A stretch of DNA of 30,436 bases from CAWCQC01 sp963819905 (GTDB taxonomy: Bacteria; Actinomycetota; Thermoleophilia; Gaiellales; Gaiellaceae). Location: positions 1-30,436 of the forward strand of contig CAWFXP010000003.1 in the NCBI GenBank assembly GCA_963819905.1. Direction: 5' to 3'. Position 1 is the stretch's first letter, and every line of letters starts with the position of its first letter. The notes below the pieces were generated by a model, which saw nothing but the letters and a program-made list of their open reading frames with translations, did no database searches and had not been told where the DNA came from. Positions 24,443 to 30,436 of the stretch are shown piece after piece. Both the position numbers and the translations under genes were made by a program.

Positions 24443-24838
24443 ATGCGCCGCCGCGCCGTCATCGGAGCCGCTCTTCTCGTCGTAGCCGCCCTGCTCGTGG
24501 CCGCCGGCTGCGGCGCCACGGAGGTCTCTCCCACGCCCGAGACGGTCATCGGCACGCTGCCGGAGGACACCGGTGTCGCCGTCGAGGTCCCGGCCGGCGA
24601 TGCGGCGGCGGGCGCGGCCATCTTCGAGTCGGCCGGCTGCGGAAGCTGCCACGTACTCGCAGCGGCAGGGACGAGCGGCACCGTCGGCCCGAACCTCGAC
24701 GAGACGCAACCGAGCGCAGAGAACACCTACGAGCAGATCCTGAACGGCGGCGGCGGCATGCCGCCCTTCAAGGATGAGCTCTCCGAGCAACAGATCGCCG
24801 ACGTGACGGCGTACGTCGTCGAGTCCACCTCGGGCTGA
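24443..24838 (+). CDS. c-type cytochrome lipoprotein
   Basis: 131 residues from ATG 24443. The signal peptide ends in VAAGC (lipobox). The cytochrome c fold at about 50-128 has GAAIFESAGCGSCHVLAAAG with haem motif CGSCH, GTVGPNLDE, a likely axial Met in GGGGMPPFKDELSE and the C-terminal helix QQIADVTAYVVESTSG. The MPPF and IADVTAYV signature matches class I small cytochromes (SCO/cbb3-type partners). It is lipid-anchored on the outer face of the membrane. A TATAGA hexamer lies just upstream at about 24426, implying a very short leader. The HAD gene is coupled to its stop by a CTGA overlap. Confidence 0.92.
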   Translation: MRRRAVIGAALLVVAALLVAAGCGATEVSPTPETVIGTLPEDTGVAVEVPAGDAAAGAAIFESAGCGSCHVLAAAGTSGTVGPNLDETQPSAENTYEQILNGGGGMPPFKDELSEQQIADVTAYVVESTSG

Positions 24839-25662
24839 TCCTCCCCGACGACTTCCCGCTCGACGTCGAGGTCCTCGCGTGCGACCTCGACCGGACGCTC
24901 ATCGCCGAGGACCTGCGCCTGCGCGAGCGGACGAAGGCGGCGATCGCCGCCGCCCGTGCGGCAGGGATCAGGGTGCTGATCGTGACCGGCCGGATGTTCC
25001 AGTCGGTCCGGCCCTACGCTGCGGCGGCCGGGATCCCGGATCCGGTGGTCTGCTACCAGGGCGCCGCCGTGGTCGACCCCGGCAGCGGCGAGTTCCTTCG
25101 CCACGCGCCGATTCCCCTCGACCTGGCCCACGAGACGATCACGGCCGTCGAGGCCGAGGGCTTCATGCTCAACGTCTACGTCGACGACGAGCTCTACGTG
25201 CGCGAGCTGACCCCGGCCGCCGAGCGCTACGCGGTCTTCCAGAAGCTGCGCATCACCGAGGTGGGCGATCTCGTCGCGTGGCTCGACCGAGCGCCCACGA
25301 AGCTCGTCAGCGTGGACGACTCCGACGCCCTCGAGCCGCTCGAGGCGCGGATGAAGGAACGCTTCCGCGACCGGCTGCACATCTCGAAGTCGCTTCCGAT
25401 CTTCCTCGAGTTCTCCGCGAGCGGCATCACCAAGGGCTCGGGCCTCGCGTTCCTCGGCGAGCGACTTGGGTTCTCTGCCGCGAGGACGGTCGGCTTCGGC
25501 GACGGCGAGAACGACGTCGAGCTGCTCGAGTGGGCCGGCTACGGCGTCGCGGTCGCGAACGCGCACCGGCGACTGCTCGAGCAGGCCGACTTCGTCTGCC
25601 CGCCCGCGGACGAGGAGGGGGTCGCCCAGGTGATCGAAGCCCTCCTACACTCACGGTCATGA
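24835..25662 (+). CDS. HAD-superfamily (Cof-type) phosphatase, apparent CTG start
   Basis: 275 residues. Motif I is CDLDRTLI (nucleophile DxDxT-like, here DLDRT), motif II VTGR with the Thr, a C2B cap domain at about 90-195, motif III Lys in ITKGSGLAFLGERLG and motif IV GFGDGENDVELL. Cof-type enzymes act on small phosphorylated sugars or nucleotides. Motif I lies 17 codons after the cytochrome stop. The only codon there able to start is CTG at 24835, overlapping that TGA (CTGA). Starting at the first GTG (24973) would remove the nucleophile, so CTG is preferred. The 3' end overlaps serS by four bases. Confidence 0.9.
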   Translation: MILPDDFPLDVEVLACDLDRTLIAEDLRLRERTKAAIAAARAAGIRVLIVTGRMFQSVRPYAAAAGIPDPVVCYQGAAVVDPGSGEFLRHAPIPLDLAHETITAVEAEGFMLNVYVDDELYVRELTPAAERYAVFQKLRITEVGDLVAWLDRAPTKLVSVDDSDALEPLEARMKERFRDRLHISKSLPIFLEFSASGITKGSGLAFLGERLGFSAARTVGFGDGENDVELLEWAGYGVAVANAHRRLLEQADFVCPPADEEGVAQVIEALLHSRS

Positions 25663-26876
25663 TCGACATCCGCGCCGCCCGCAGCGACCCGGAGACCTGG
25701 CGCGGCGCGCTCGAACGCAAGGGCGCGGGCGATGCCTTCGACGAGCTGATGGCCGCCGACCGCGCCTGGCTCGAGCTGGTGCCGCGGGTCGACGAGCTTC
25801 GCGGGCGCACGAAGCTGAAGGGCAAGCCGACGCCGGAGCAGATCGAAGAGCTGAAGTCGGTGAAGGCGGAGCTCGGCCGGCTCGAGCAGCAGCTCGCGGA
25901 CGCCGCCGCACGACGGGACGAGCTCCTCGTGCTCGTCCCGAACCCGCCCGACCCGAGTGCGCCCGACGGTGCGGAAGAGGAGGACGCCGTCGAGCTCCGG
26001 CGGGTCGGCGAGCAGCCGTCCTTCGAGTTCGAGCCGCGCGACCACCTCGAGCTCGGCTGGATCGACATGGAGCGCGCGGCACGGGTGTCGGGCTCGCGGT
26101 TCGCCTACCGGATGGGCGACTTCGCGCTCGCCGAGATCGCCCTCTACCGCTTCGCCCTCGACCGGGTCGTCCAGAGGGGATTCGTCCCCGTCATCCCACC
26201 GGTGCTCGTTCGCGAGGAGGCCATGTACGGCACGGGCTTCCTCCCGACCGACGAGGTCAACATCTACTCGATCGAGCGGGACGGCCTCTATCTGACAGGG
26301 ACGTCCGAGGTCGCGCTCGCGTCCCTCCACCTGGGGGAGATCCTCGAGGAGGAGGCGCTGCCGCTGCACTACGCCGGCTACTCGACCTGCTTTCGCCGCG
26401 AGGCCGGAGCGGCCGGCAAGGACACCCGCGGGATGTTCCGCGTGCACCAGTTCGACAAGGTCGAGATGTTCGTCTTCTGCCTGCCGGAGCGGTCGGCCGA
26501 GGAGCACGAGCTCCTGCTCACGATCGAGGAGGAGCTGGTCGCGGCGCTCGAGATTCCCTACCGGGTCGTCAACGTCGCCGCCGGCGACCTCGGGGCGGCC
26601 GCGACGAAGAAGTACGACATCGAGGCCTGGTTTCCGTCACAGGGCCGCTACCGGGAGATCACGTCGACCTCGAACACGACCGATTTCCAGGCTCGCCGGC
26701 TCGACGTGCGCTACCGCTCGGAGCGGGGCGTTCAGCCCGTTCACACCCTGAACGGAACCGCCGTGACCGCGCGCGCCCTGCTCGCGGTGATGGAGAACTT
26801 CCAGCAGGAGGACGGCTCGGTTGCCGTTCCCGAGAGCCTGCAACGCCACGGCGCTCCCGCCCGCATCGAGCGCTAG
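25659..26876 (+). CDS. serS: Seryl-tRNA synthetase
   Basis: 405 residues, charging tRNA-Ser. The N-terminal coiled-coil tRNA arm (residues about 25-100) is followed by the class II catalytic core: TGTSEVALASLH, motif 2 FRREAGAAGKDTRGMFRVHQF, reported here as its two ends CFRRE and RVHQFDKVE, TSTSNTTDFQARRL, and motif 3 in NGTAVTARALLAVMENFQ. Motif 3 reads NGTAVTARAL where most bacterial enzymes have NGSGLAVGRT, the variant seen in some actinobacteria. ATG 25659 overlaps the HAD stop (ATGA). A tRNA-Ser gene lies 700 bases downstream. Confidence 0.97.
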   Translation: MIDIRAARSDPETWRGALERKGAGDAFDELMAADRAWLELVPRVDELRGRTKLKGKPTPEQIEELKSVKAELGRLEQQLADAAARRDELLVLVPNPPDPSAPDGAEEEDAVELRRVGEQPSFEFEPRDHLELGWIDMERAARVSGSRFAYRMGDFALAEIALYRFALDRVVQRGFVPVIPPVLVREEAMYGTGFLPTDEVNIYSIERDGLYLTGTSEVALASLHLGEILEEEALPLHYAGYSTCFRREAGAAGKDTRGMFRVHQFDKVEMFVFCLPERSAEEHELLLTIEEELVAALEIPYRVVNVAAGDLGAAATKKYDIEAWFPSQGRYREITSTSNTTDFQARRLDVRYRSERGVQPVHTLNGTAVTARALLAVMENFQQEDGSVAVPESLQRHGAPARIER

Positions 26877-26892
26877 CCTGGCGACGGCTCCT

Positions 26893-27507
26893 CTAGGGAG
26901 ATTCCGGCTTCGGGCACGGCGGCCCGAGCGGGCAGACGTCGAGTTGGCTCATCGCCTGCTGGTTCGCGACCGCGTTCTGTTGCGAGAGGTTCGTGTTGCC
27001 CGCGGCGTCGTTGCTGTAGCTGACGCTGTCGAGGAACACGGACGTCGGCCCGAGCTCGCGTGGAAGAGGCTCGACCGCTTCTCCGTCCGCGAGCGGAAGC
27101 TGCTGCAGCTCGAGCACGAGCCTCCCGCCGGCGAGGTCGCCTGTCGGCCGGCTGACGATCACCGGAACGGCTCGCGGCGTTCCGCCAACGGGGTGAATCG
27201 TGATCGTCGCGTTCGGCGGGACGTCTCCGAAGCCGAATTCGTTCCACCGCGCCAGCAGCTCGCCGGTCGGCATCGATCCGGCGAGGCGGTACGGTCGATC
27301 GCTGAACCAGGTGATCCGCGGGTCGAGCCCCGTGAGCGTGAGCTCGTACCCCGTGGCCGTCGGTCGGGCCGTCGCGTTCGGGACGTCGAGCACGAACAGG
27401 TAGGTCGCGCCACCCGTGTCCGTTGCGGTGGTCTCCTCACCCGAGCCGCCGCAGGCGGAGAGCGTGAGCGCCAGGGCCAGCACGGCGATGAGCACGGGTC
27501 GGCGCAT
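26893..27507 (-). CDS. Lipoprotein of unknown function
   Basis: 204 residues from ATG 27507 (an ATG at 27519 would add four residues). The signal peptide ends in LTLSAC (lipobox). The mature part has a beta-rich region with LTLTGLDPRITWFSDRPYRLAG and MPTGELLARWNEFGFGDVPPNA, a Pro/Gly-rich middle and an Asn/Gln-rich tail with two Cys in CPLGPPC. The segment ITWFSDRP-R-AG is shared by a small family of predicted exported proteins of unknown role, as far as I recall. Convergent with serS, 16 bases between stops. Confidence 0.75.
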   Translation of the reverse strand: MRRPVLIAVLALALTLSACGGSGEETTATDTGGATYLFVLDVPNATARPTATGYELTLTGLDPRITWFSDRPYRLAGSMPTGELLARWNEFGFGDVPPNATITIHPVGGTPRAVPVIVSRPTGDLAGGRLVLELQQLPLADGEAVEPLPRELGPTSVFLDSVSYSNDAAGNTNLSQQNAVANQQAMSQLDVCPLGPPCPKPESP

Positions 27508-27567
27508 TGCGCAAGGCATATCGGCGACTCGAGGAGATCTCTTGAGAGCGGGCTAGACTGGCCCGCG

Positions 27568-27657
27568 GGCGGGGTGCCCGAGTGGTTGAAAGGGGCGGTC
27601 TTGAAAACCGCTAGGCGCTTCATAGGCGTCTCGTGGGTTCGAATCCCACCCCCGCCG
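27568..27657 (+). tRNA. tRNA-Ser(TGA)
   Basis: The acceptor GGCGGGG pairs with CCCCGCC. The anticodon stem is GCGGT/ACCGC with loop CTTGAAA, giving anticodon TGA. The long variable arm (TAGGCGCTTCATAGGCGTCTC) is as expected for Ser. The T arm is GTGGG-TTCGAAT-CCCAC and the discriminator is G. CCA is not encoded. 90 bases. Confidence 0.97.
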
Positions 27658-27867
27658 TTAGGCAGCCGCACCGAACGCGAGCTCGTCTCTGACGCCCGCC
27701 ACCCGCGTGGTGACCCGTTGATGAACTGAGCTCCGGAGGGCTGTCAGACCCGAGGGGCCGTCCCCGACACCGTGTGGCGGTGGGTCGTCCTGTTGGGTCC
27801 GGGCCGGAACGTTTGGCCGACCTTGCGACTACCCGGAAGCAGTACGCGGTGGGCTGGTCGCCGCGAC

Positions 27868-28326
27868 CTATGGTGCGGACGGCGTGCGAGCTGCGCGGAG
27901 TTCGGCCTCGGCTTTCAGGTGCCGAAGCCCGGCGTCGTTTCCGCGCTGCAAGGTCTTCTGCATCGAGCCGCGAAGGAGCTTGGGGAGCAGGCCGTCCCAG
28001 GACTCGTCCGAGTGGACGGTGGTGCTGCCGTCGTGGGCTTCCAGCCTGTGAACGTGAATCGCTCTGATGCCGAGCGTCTTGCCCGTCCAGGCTGCACGTT
28101 CGGGTGCCTCTACCTCCTGCACAGTCGACGTGATGGTCGAAGGGCCGGCCTTCCATTGGAACCGAGCCGACGGCGCAAAGTCTCCGCTGATTGACGCTGA
28201 CTTGACGTCGGGATTCCAGTTCGGCCAGGCGTCGACTGAAGTCAATACCTCCCAGACGGTCGCGGGGTCGGCCGCTATCTCGGCTTCGCTGTGGGCTATG
28301 ACGGGCGCGTTGCGGTCGACCTCCAT
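27868..28326 (-). CDS. SRPBCC-family protein (START-like ligand-binding fold)
   Basis: 152 residues from ATG 28326. The family start APVIAHSEAEIAADPATVWE then VLTSVDAWPNWNPDVKSA, with the W-x-x-W-N-P pattern, is typical of SRPBCC/polyketide-cyclase-like proteins. RFQWKAGPSTITSTVQEVE and TLGIRAIHVHRLEAHDGST form the sheet, and the long C-terminal helix begins LRGSMQKTL. It forms a hydrophobic cavity protein; ligand unknown. No strong ribosome site. It ends near 27868 with a stretch of about 210 bases back to the tRNA, in which I see no gene. Confidence 0.85.
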   Translation of the reverse strand: MEVDRNAPVIAHSEAEIAADPATVWEVLTSVDAWPNWNPDVKSASISGDFAPSARFQWKAGPSTITSTVQEVEAPERAAWTGKTLGIRAIHVHRLEAHDGSTTVHSDESWDGLLPKLLRGSMQKTLQRGNDAGLRHLKAEAELRAARTPSAP

Positions 28327-28469
28327 GAGACGGACCCTACAAGAGTCGAGTATCAGGGCACCAAGAATCTCCCGCGCGCGCGGTCTGCAAGGCACGGGCG
28401 GCTGCGCTCGTGGTGCTCCCGGCAGCTCAGGGTCGCGGCGCCTCTTGACGCCCCGCACGCGGAGACCTG

Positions 28470-28745
28470 CTAGGCGTCGTACTGTCCGCCGAGCAACGCC
28501 GCCTGGGGCTTACCTTTGTGCCCGGCCTCTTGCAGGATCGGGGGGACCTCGGGGTCGGAGACGAAGCTCTGCCAACCTTCCGCATCCCAGTCGAAGATGA
28601 CCCAGACCCGGTCGTCTTCATTGGGATCGCGAAAGACGGTCGCGCCCTTCGATCCGTGCTGCCTTCGCTTCTCGGCGCCCTTGGTCGAGAAGATCTTCAG
28701 GAAGCGGTCGAAATCCTCGACCGTCGTCGTTGCCAGCATCATCAT
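28470..28745 (-). CDS. Small ABM/DUF1330-like dimeric alpha-beta barrel protein
   Basis: 91 residues from the first of three ATGs at 28745, preceded by GAGGAGAAGAGAG. The pattern LATTTVEDFDRFLKIFSTKG, then GATVFRDPNEDDRVWVIFDW, DAEGWQSFVSDPEVPPILQE, is that of small ferredoxin-like barrel proteins (cyclases or antibiotic-biosynthesis monooxygenase relatives). The product is soluble. Its reaction cannot be told. The open frame extends upstream to 28961 but reads as noise. Confidence 0.75.
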   Translation of the reverse strand: MMMLATTTVEDFDRFLKIFSTKGAEKRRQHGSKGATVFRDPNEDDRVWVIFDWDAEGWQSFVSDPEVPPILQEAGHKGKPQAALLGGQYDA

Positions 28746-29054
28746 CTCTCTTCTCCTCTTGGGGTCATCGGCGCCGCCGCTCGACGCCGACGTGTGACGA
28801 GTATGCGTCACGGACGCCCGCGCAGCAATCGGCACCCCCGCCGTGTGCTCCGGCCTGCTCGGCTCCCAGGGCAGGCAGCGGACGACGACGAAGCTCGCCT
28901 CTTGACGCTCGGCCCACCGCTCGCGCCAGCTCGCGGGCGAGTAGACCGGTGACATGGTCATCGGCGGCGAAGTGCCATGGTGACGATCGTCGGACCTTGA
29001 AGAGCCGCGATGTTGTGCCTATCGTTACGTTTCCCTTGCCATGGGTTGCGCGGC
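28746..29054. other. Divergent intergenic region
   Basis: About 310 bases between the ABM-like gene and the hydrolase. No RNA gene, repeat or clear sigma-70 promoter is visible; it must hold both promoters. Confidence 0.4.
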
Positions 29055-29975
29055 ATGGCTGAACGAGATACGACCGCATTCGAGGCTGCGGAACAGCGCC
29101 TCTTCGCCCGCTTCGGCCTCGACGTAGAGTCGCGTTTCCTCGAGCTTGCGGAACCTCAGATCCGAGCGCGCGTCATCGCGGTCGGCTCCGGCGAGCCCGT
29201 CGTCCTCGTTCACGGCAGCGGCCTGCAGGCGGCGATCTGGGCGCCGCTCATGGCCGAGCTGCCCGGGTTCCGCCTGATCGCTGTCGACTGCCCGGGCTGC
29301 GGCCTCAGCGACCGCTTCCTCTACACCGGAGTCGATCTCAGACGACACGCGGTCTCGTTTCTCTCGTCGCTCCTCGACGCGCTCGAGATCGAGCGCGCGC
29401 CCCTCGTCGGGCATTCGGTCGGCGGTCTCTGGAGCCTGCGTTTTGCGGACGAACGGCCCGGGCGGGTGTCGTCGCTCGTTCTCGCGGGCGCGCCCCCGAT
29501 CCTCGACATGCGCCCGCCGCTCCCCGTTCGGCTGCTCTGCATGCCGGGGCTCAACCGGCTCATGATGGCGCTACAGCCGCCCAGCCCGAAGCAGGCTCGC
29601 AAGCTCGTGCCGCAACTCCTCGGTACTGCGGCGGCGGCGAACATGGATCCCGAGTACATCGACGTCTGGTACCGAAGCGACGCCCTGCCCGGCGCGGCAG
29701 ACGCGTTCCGAACGCAGCTCGAGCAGATCGGTCGACCGTGGGGGGTGCGTCCCGGCATCCTGTTCTCCGAGAGCGAGTTCAGACGGATCACGCAGTCCAC
29801 GCTGTTCATCTGGGGCGAGAGCGACGTCTTCGGCGGCCCGGAATACGGTAGGAGGGCGTGCGCCGTCATGGCGGACGCCCAGCTCGAGGTGATCCCTGGC
29901 GGCCACGCTCCCTGGTGGGACGATCCGCAGCGTTGCGCCGAACTAGTCGGGACCTTCCTCCGGAGAGCGGCGTAA
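29055..29975 (+). CDS. Alpha/beta hydrolase
   Basis: 306 residues from ATG 29055. Oxyanion-hole HGSG (VVLVHGSGLQAAIW) is followed by DCPGCGLSD, nucleophile elbow GHSVGG, catalytic Asp in FIWGESDVFGG and catalytic His in IPGGHAPWWDDP. The order and spacing are those of the alpha/beta hydrolase-1 family (esterase, epoxide or carbon-carbon hydrolases). Soluble, no signal peptide. A VOC protein starts 23 bases downstream on the same strand, so they are likely cotranscribed. The open frame reaches back to 29010 with noise. Confidence 0.92.
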   Translation: MAERDTTAFEAAEQRLFARFGLDVESRFLELAEPQIRARVIAVGSGEPVVLVHGSGLQAAIWAPLMAELPGFRLIAVDCPGCGLSDRFLYTGVDLRRHAVSFLSSLLDALEIERAPLVGHSVGGLWSLRFADERPGRVSSLVLAGAPPILDMRPPLPVRLLCMPGLNRLMMALQPPSPKQARKLVPQLLGTAAAANMDPEYIDVWYRSDALPGAADAFRTQLEQIGRPWGVRPGILFSESEFRRITQSTLFIWGESDVFGGPEYGRRACAVMADAQLEVIPGGHAPWWDDPQRCAELVGTFLRRAA

Positions 29976-29998
29976 GGCCGAACTAGGAGGATCGCTTC

Positions 29999-30383
29999 GT
30001 GGTGTCACTGACAGGGATCTCGCCGGTGCTGCTCGTCGCCGACATCGACCGCGCCGTCGCGTACTACCGCGACCGCTTGGGGTTCACGTGCGAGCTCTAC
30101 GGCGATCCACCTGACTTTGCCGTCGCGGATCGGGATGGAGTAACCATCCTGCTGGCGCTGGCCGGCGAGCCGGAACGTCTCGTTCCGCACTGGCACATCG
30201 TGGACAACATGTGGAACGCGTACATCAGAGTCGACGACGTGGACGCGATCTACGCCGAGGTTCAGGAGCGAGGCGCGGGGATCGACTACACGATCTACAA
30301 CGCCCCGCACGGATTCCGCGAGTTCGGCGTTCAGGACCGACGGCCACGACATCGCGTTCGGGCAGCGCCTCAGCGACCCGTGA
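29999..30383 (+). CDS. VOC-family (glyoxalase/dioxygenase-fold) protein, one frameshift
   Basis: GTG at 29999 with AGGAGG eight bases upstream. It reads SLTGISPVLLVADIDRAVAY, then YYRDRLGFTCELYGDPPDFA, WNAYIRVDDVDAIYAEVQER and GFREFGVQD; after one missing base near 30340 it continues DGHDIAFGQRLSDP to TGA 30381-30383. That is the beta-alpha-beta-beta-beta layout of VOC proteins, about 128 residues when repaired. The end REFGVQD-P-DGH-AFGQ is the classic C-terminal signature. Its neighbour is the hydrolase. Metal ligands not assigned. Confidence 0.8.
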
Positions 30384-30436
30384 TCAGCTCGACGGCGCGC
30401 GTGCGCCGAAGTGCGCACTCAGCCCTCCGGCGGTCG

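Noticed and set aside
27620..28156. Minus-strand ORF covering the tRNA-Ser antisense
   Set aside because: It ends with the typical FEPTRRL antisense-tRNA peptide and overlaps the well-supported SRPBCC gene in another frame.
1..30436. CRISPR arrays, insertion sequences, integrases and phage genes
   Set aside because: No spaced direct repeats, transposase motifs or phage structural genes seen; the window looks chromosomal.

Overview
This is a high-GC window whose gene content fits an actinobacterium, most likely a Thermoleophilia-like soil or freshwater lineage (inference). The evidence is a PspA/PspAA plus PspAB/HtpX module, RND pumps with no outer-membrane partner, many lipoproteins, GTG starts and four-base gene overlaps. 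Lineage cannot be fixed without a marker search. Coding density is high. About seventeen single-base frameshifts, plus one missing base in a tRNA stem, interrupt otherwise well-conserved genes. Most look like sequence or assembly errors, and they are densest between 3.0 and 9.0 kb.

Layout: 56-2311 (minus) holds a cyclic-nucleotide-binding/thioredoxin-reductase-like flavoprotein, a SnoaL-like protein and the remnant of an isochorismatase-type hydrolase. Next is tRNA-Ala(CGC) with its own terminator. 2477-9464 (minus) is an efflux operon in the order small ORF, RND pump 2, mini-adaptor lipoprotein, RND pump 1. It is preceded by a promoter region with two palindromes. 9641-10560 has a small conserved protein and a truncated membrane protein. 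10822-12893 (minus) is an OmpR-type two-component system, diverging from a membrane Ser/Thr kinase at 12993-14255.

14240-16482 (minus) encodes a DUF2064-Nudix fusion and a sugar-nucleotide-type epimerase. 16800-21562 (minus) is a tightly coupled five-gene run: a CxxCH lipoprotein with a carboxypeptidase-regulatory-like domain, a CxxCH exported protein, an AhpD-like protein, a short radical SAM enzyme and a GT87-GT2 glycosyltransferase fusion. This run is the best candidate for an undescribed system. 21665-24317 is the envelope-stress module, pspA-pspAA facing htpX-pspAB, with a GC-rich inverted-repeat element between them that supplies both stop codons. 24443-26876 (plus) runs c-type cytochrome lipoprotein, HAD phosphatase, serS. 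The right end has a lipoprotein, tRNA-Ser(TGA), an SRPBCC protein, a small ABM-like protein, an alpha/beta hydrolase and a frameshifted VOC protein.

Two regulatory themes stand out. An 11-bp direct repeat (TCTCATCT...TCTCA) lies just upstream of both the response regulator and the truncated membrane protein, suggesting one regulon. Translational coupling through NTGA overlaps is used throughout, including two cases where the coupled start appears to be CTG.
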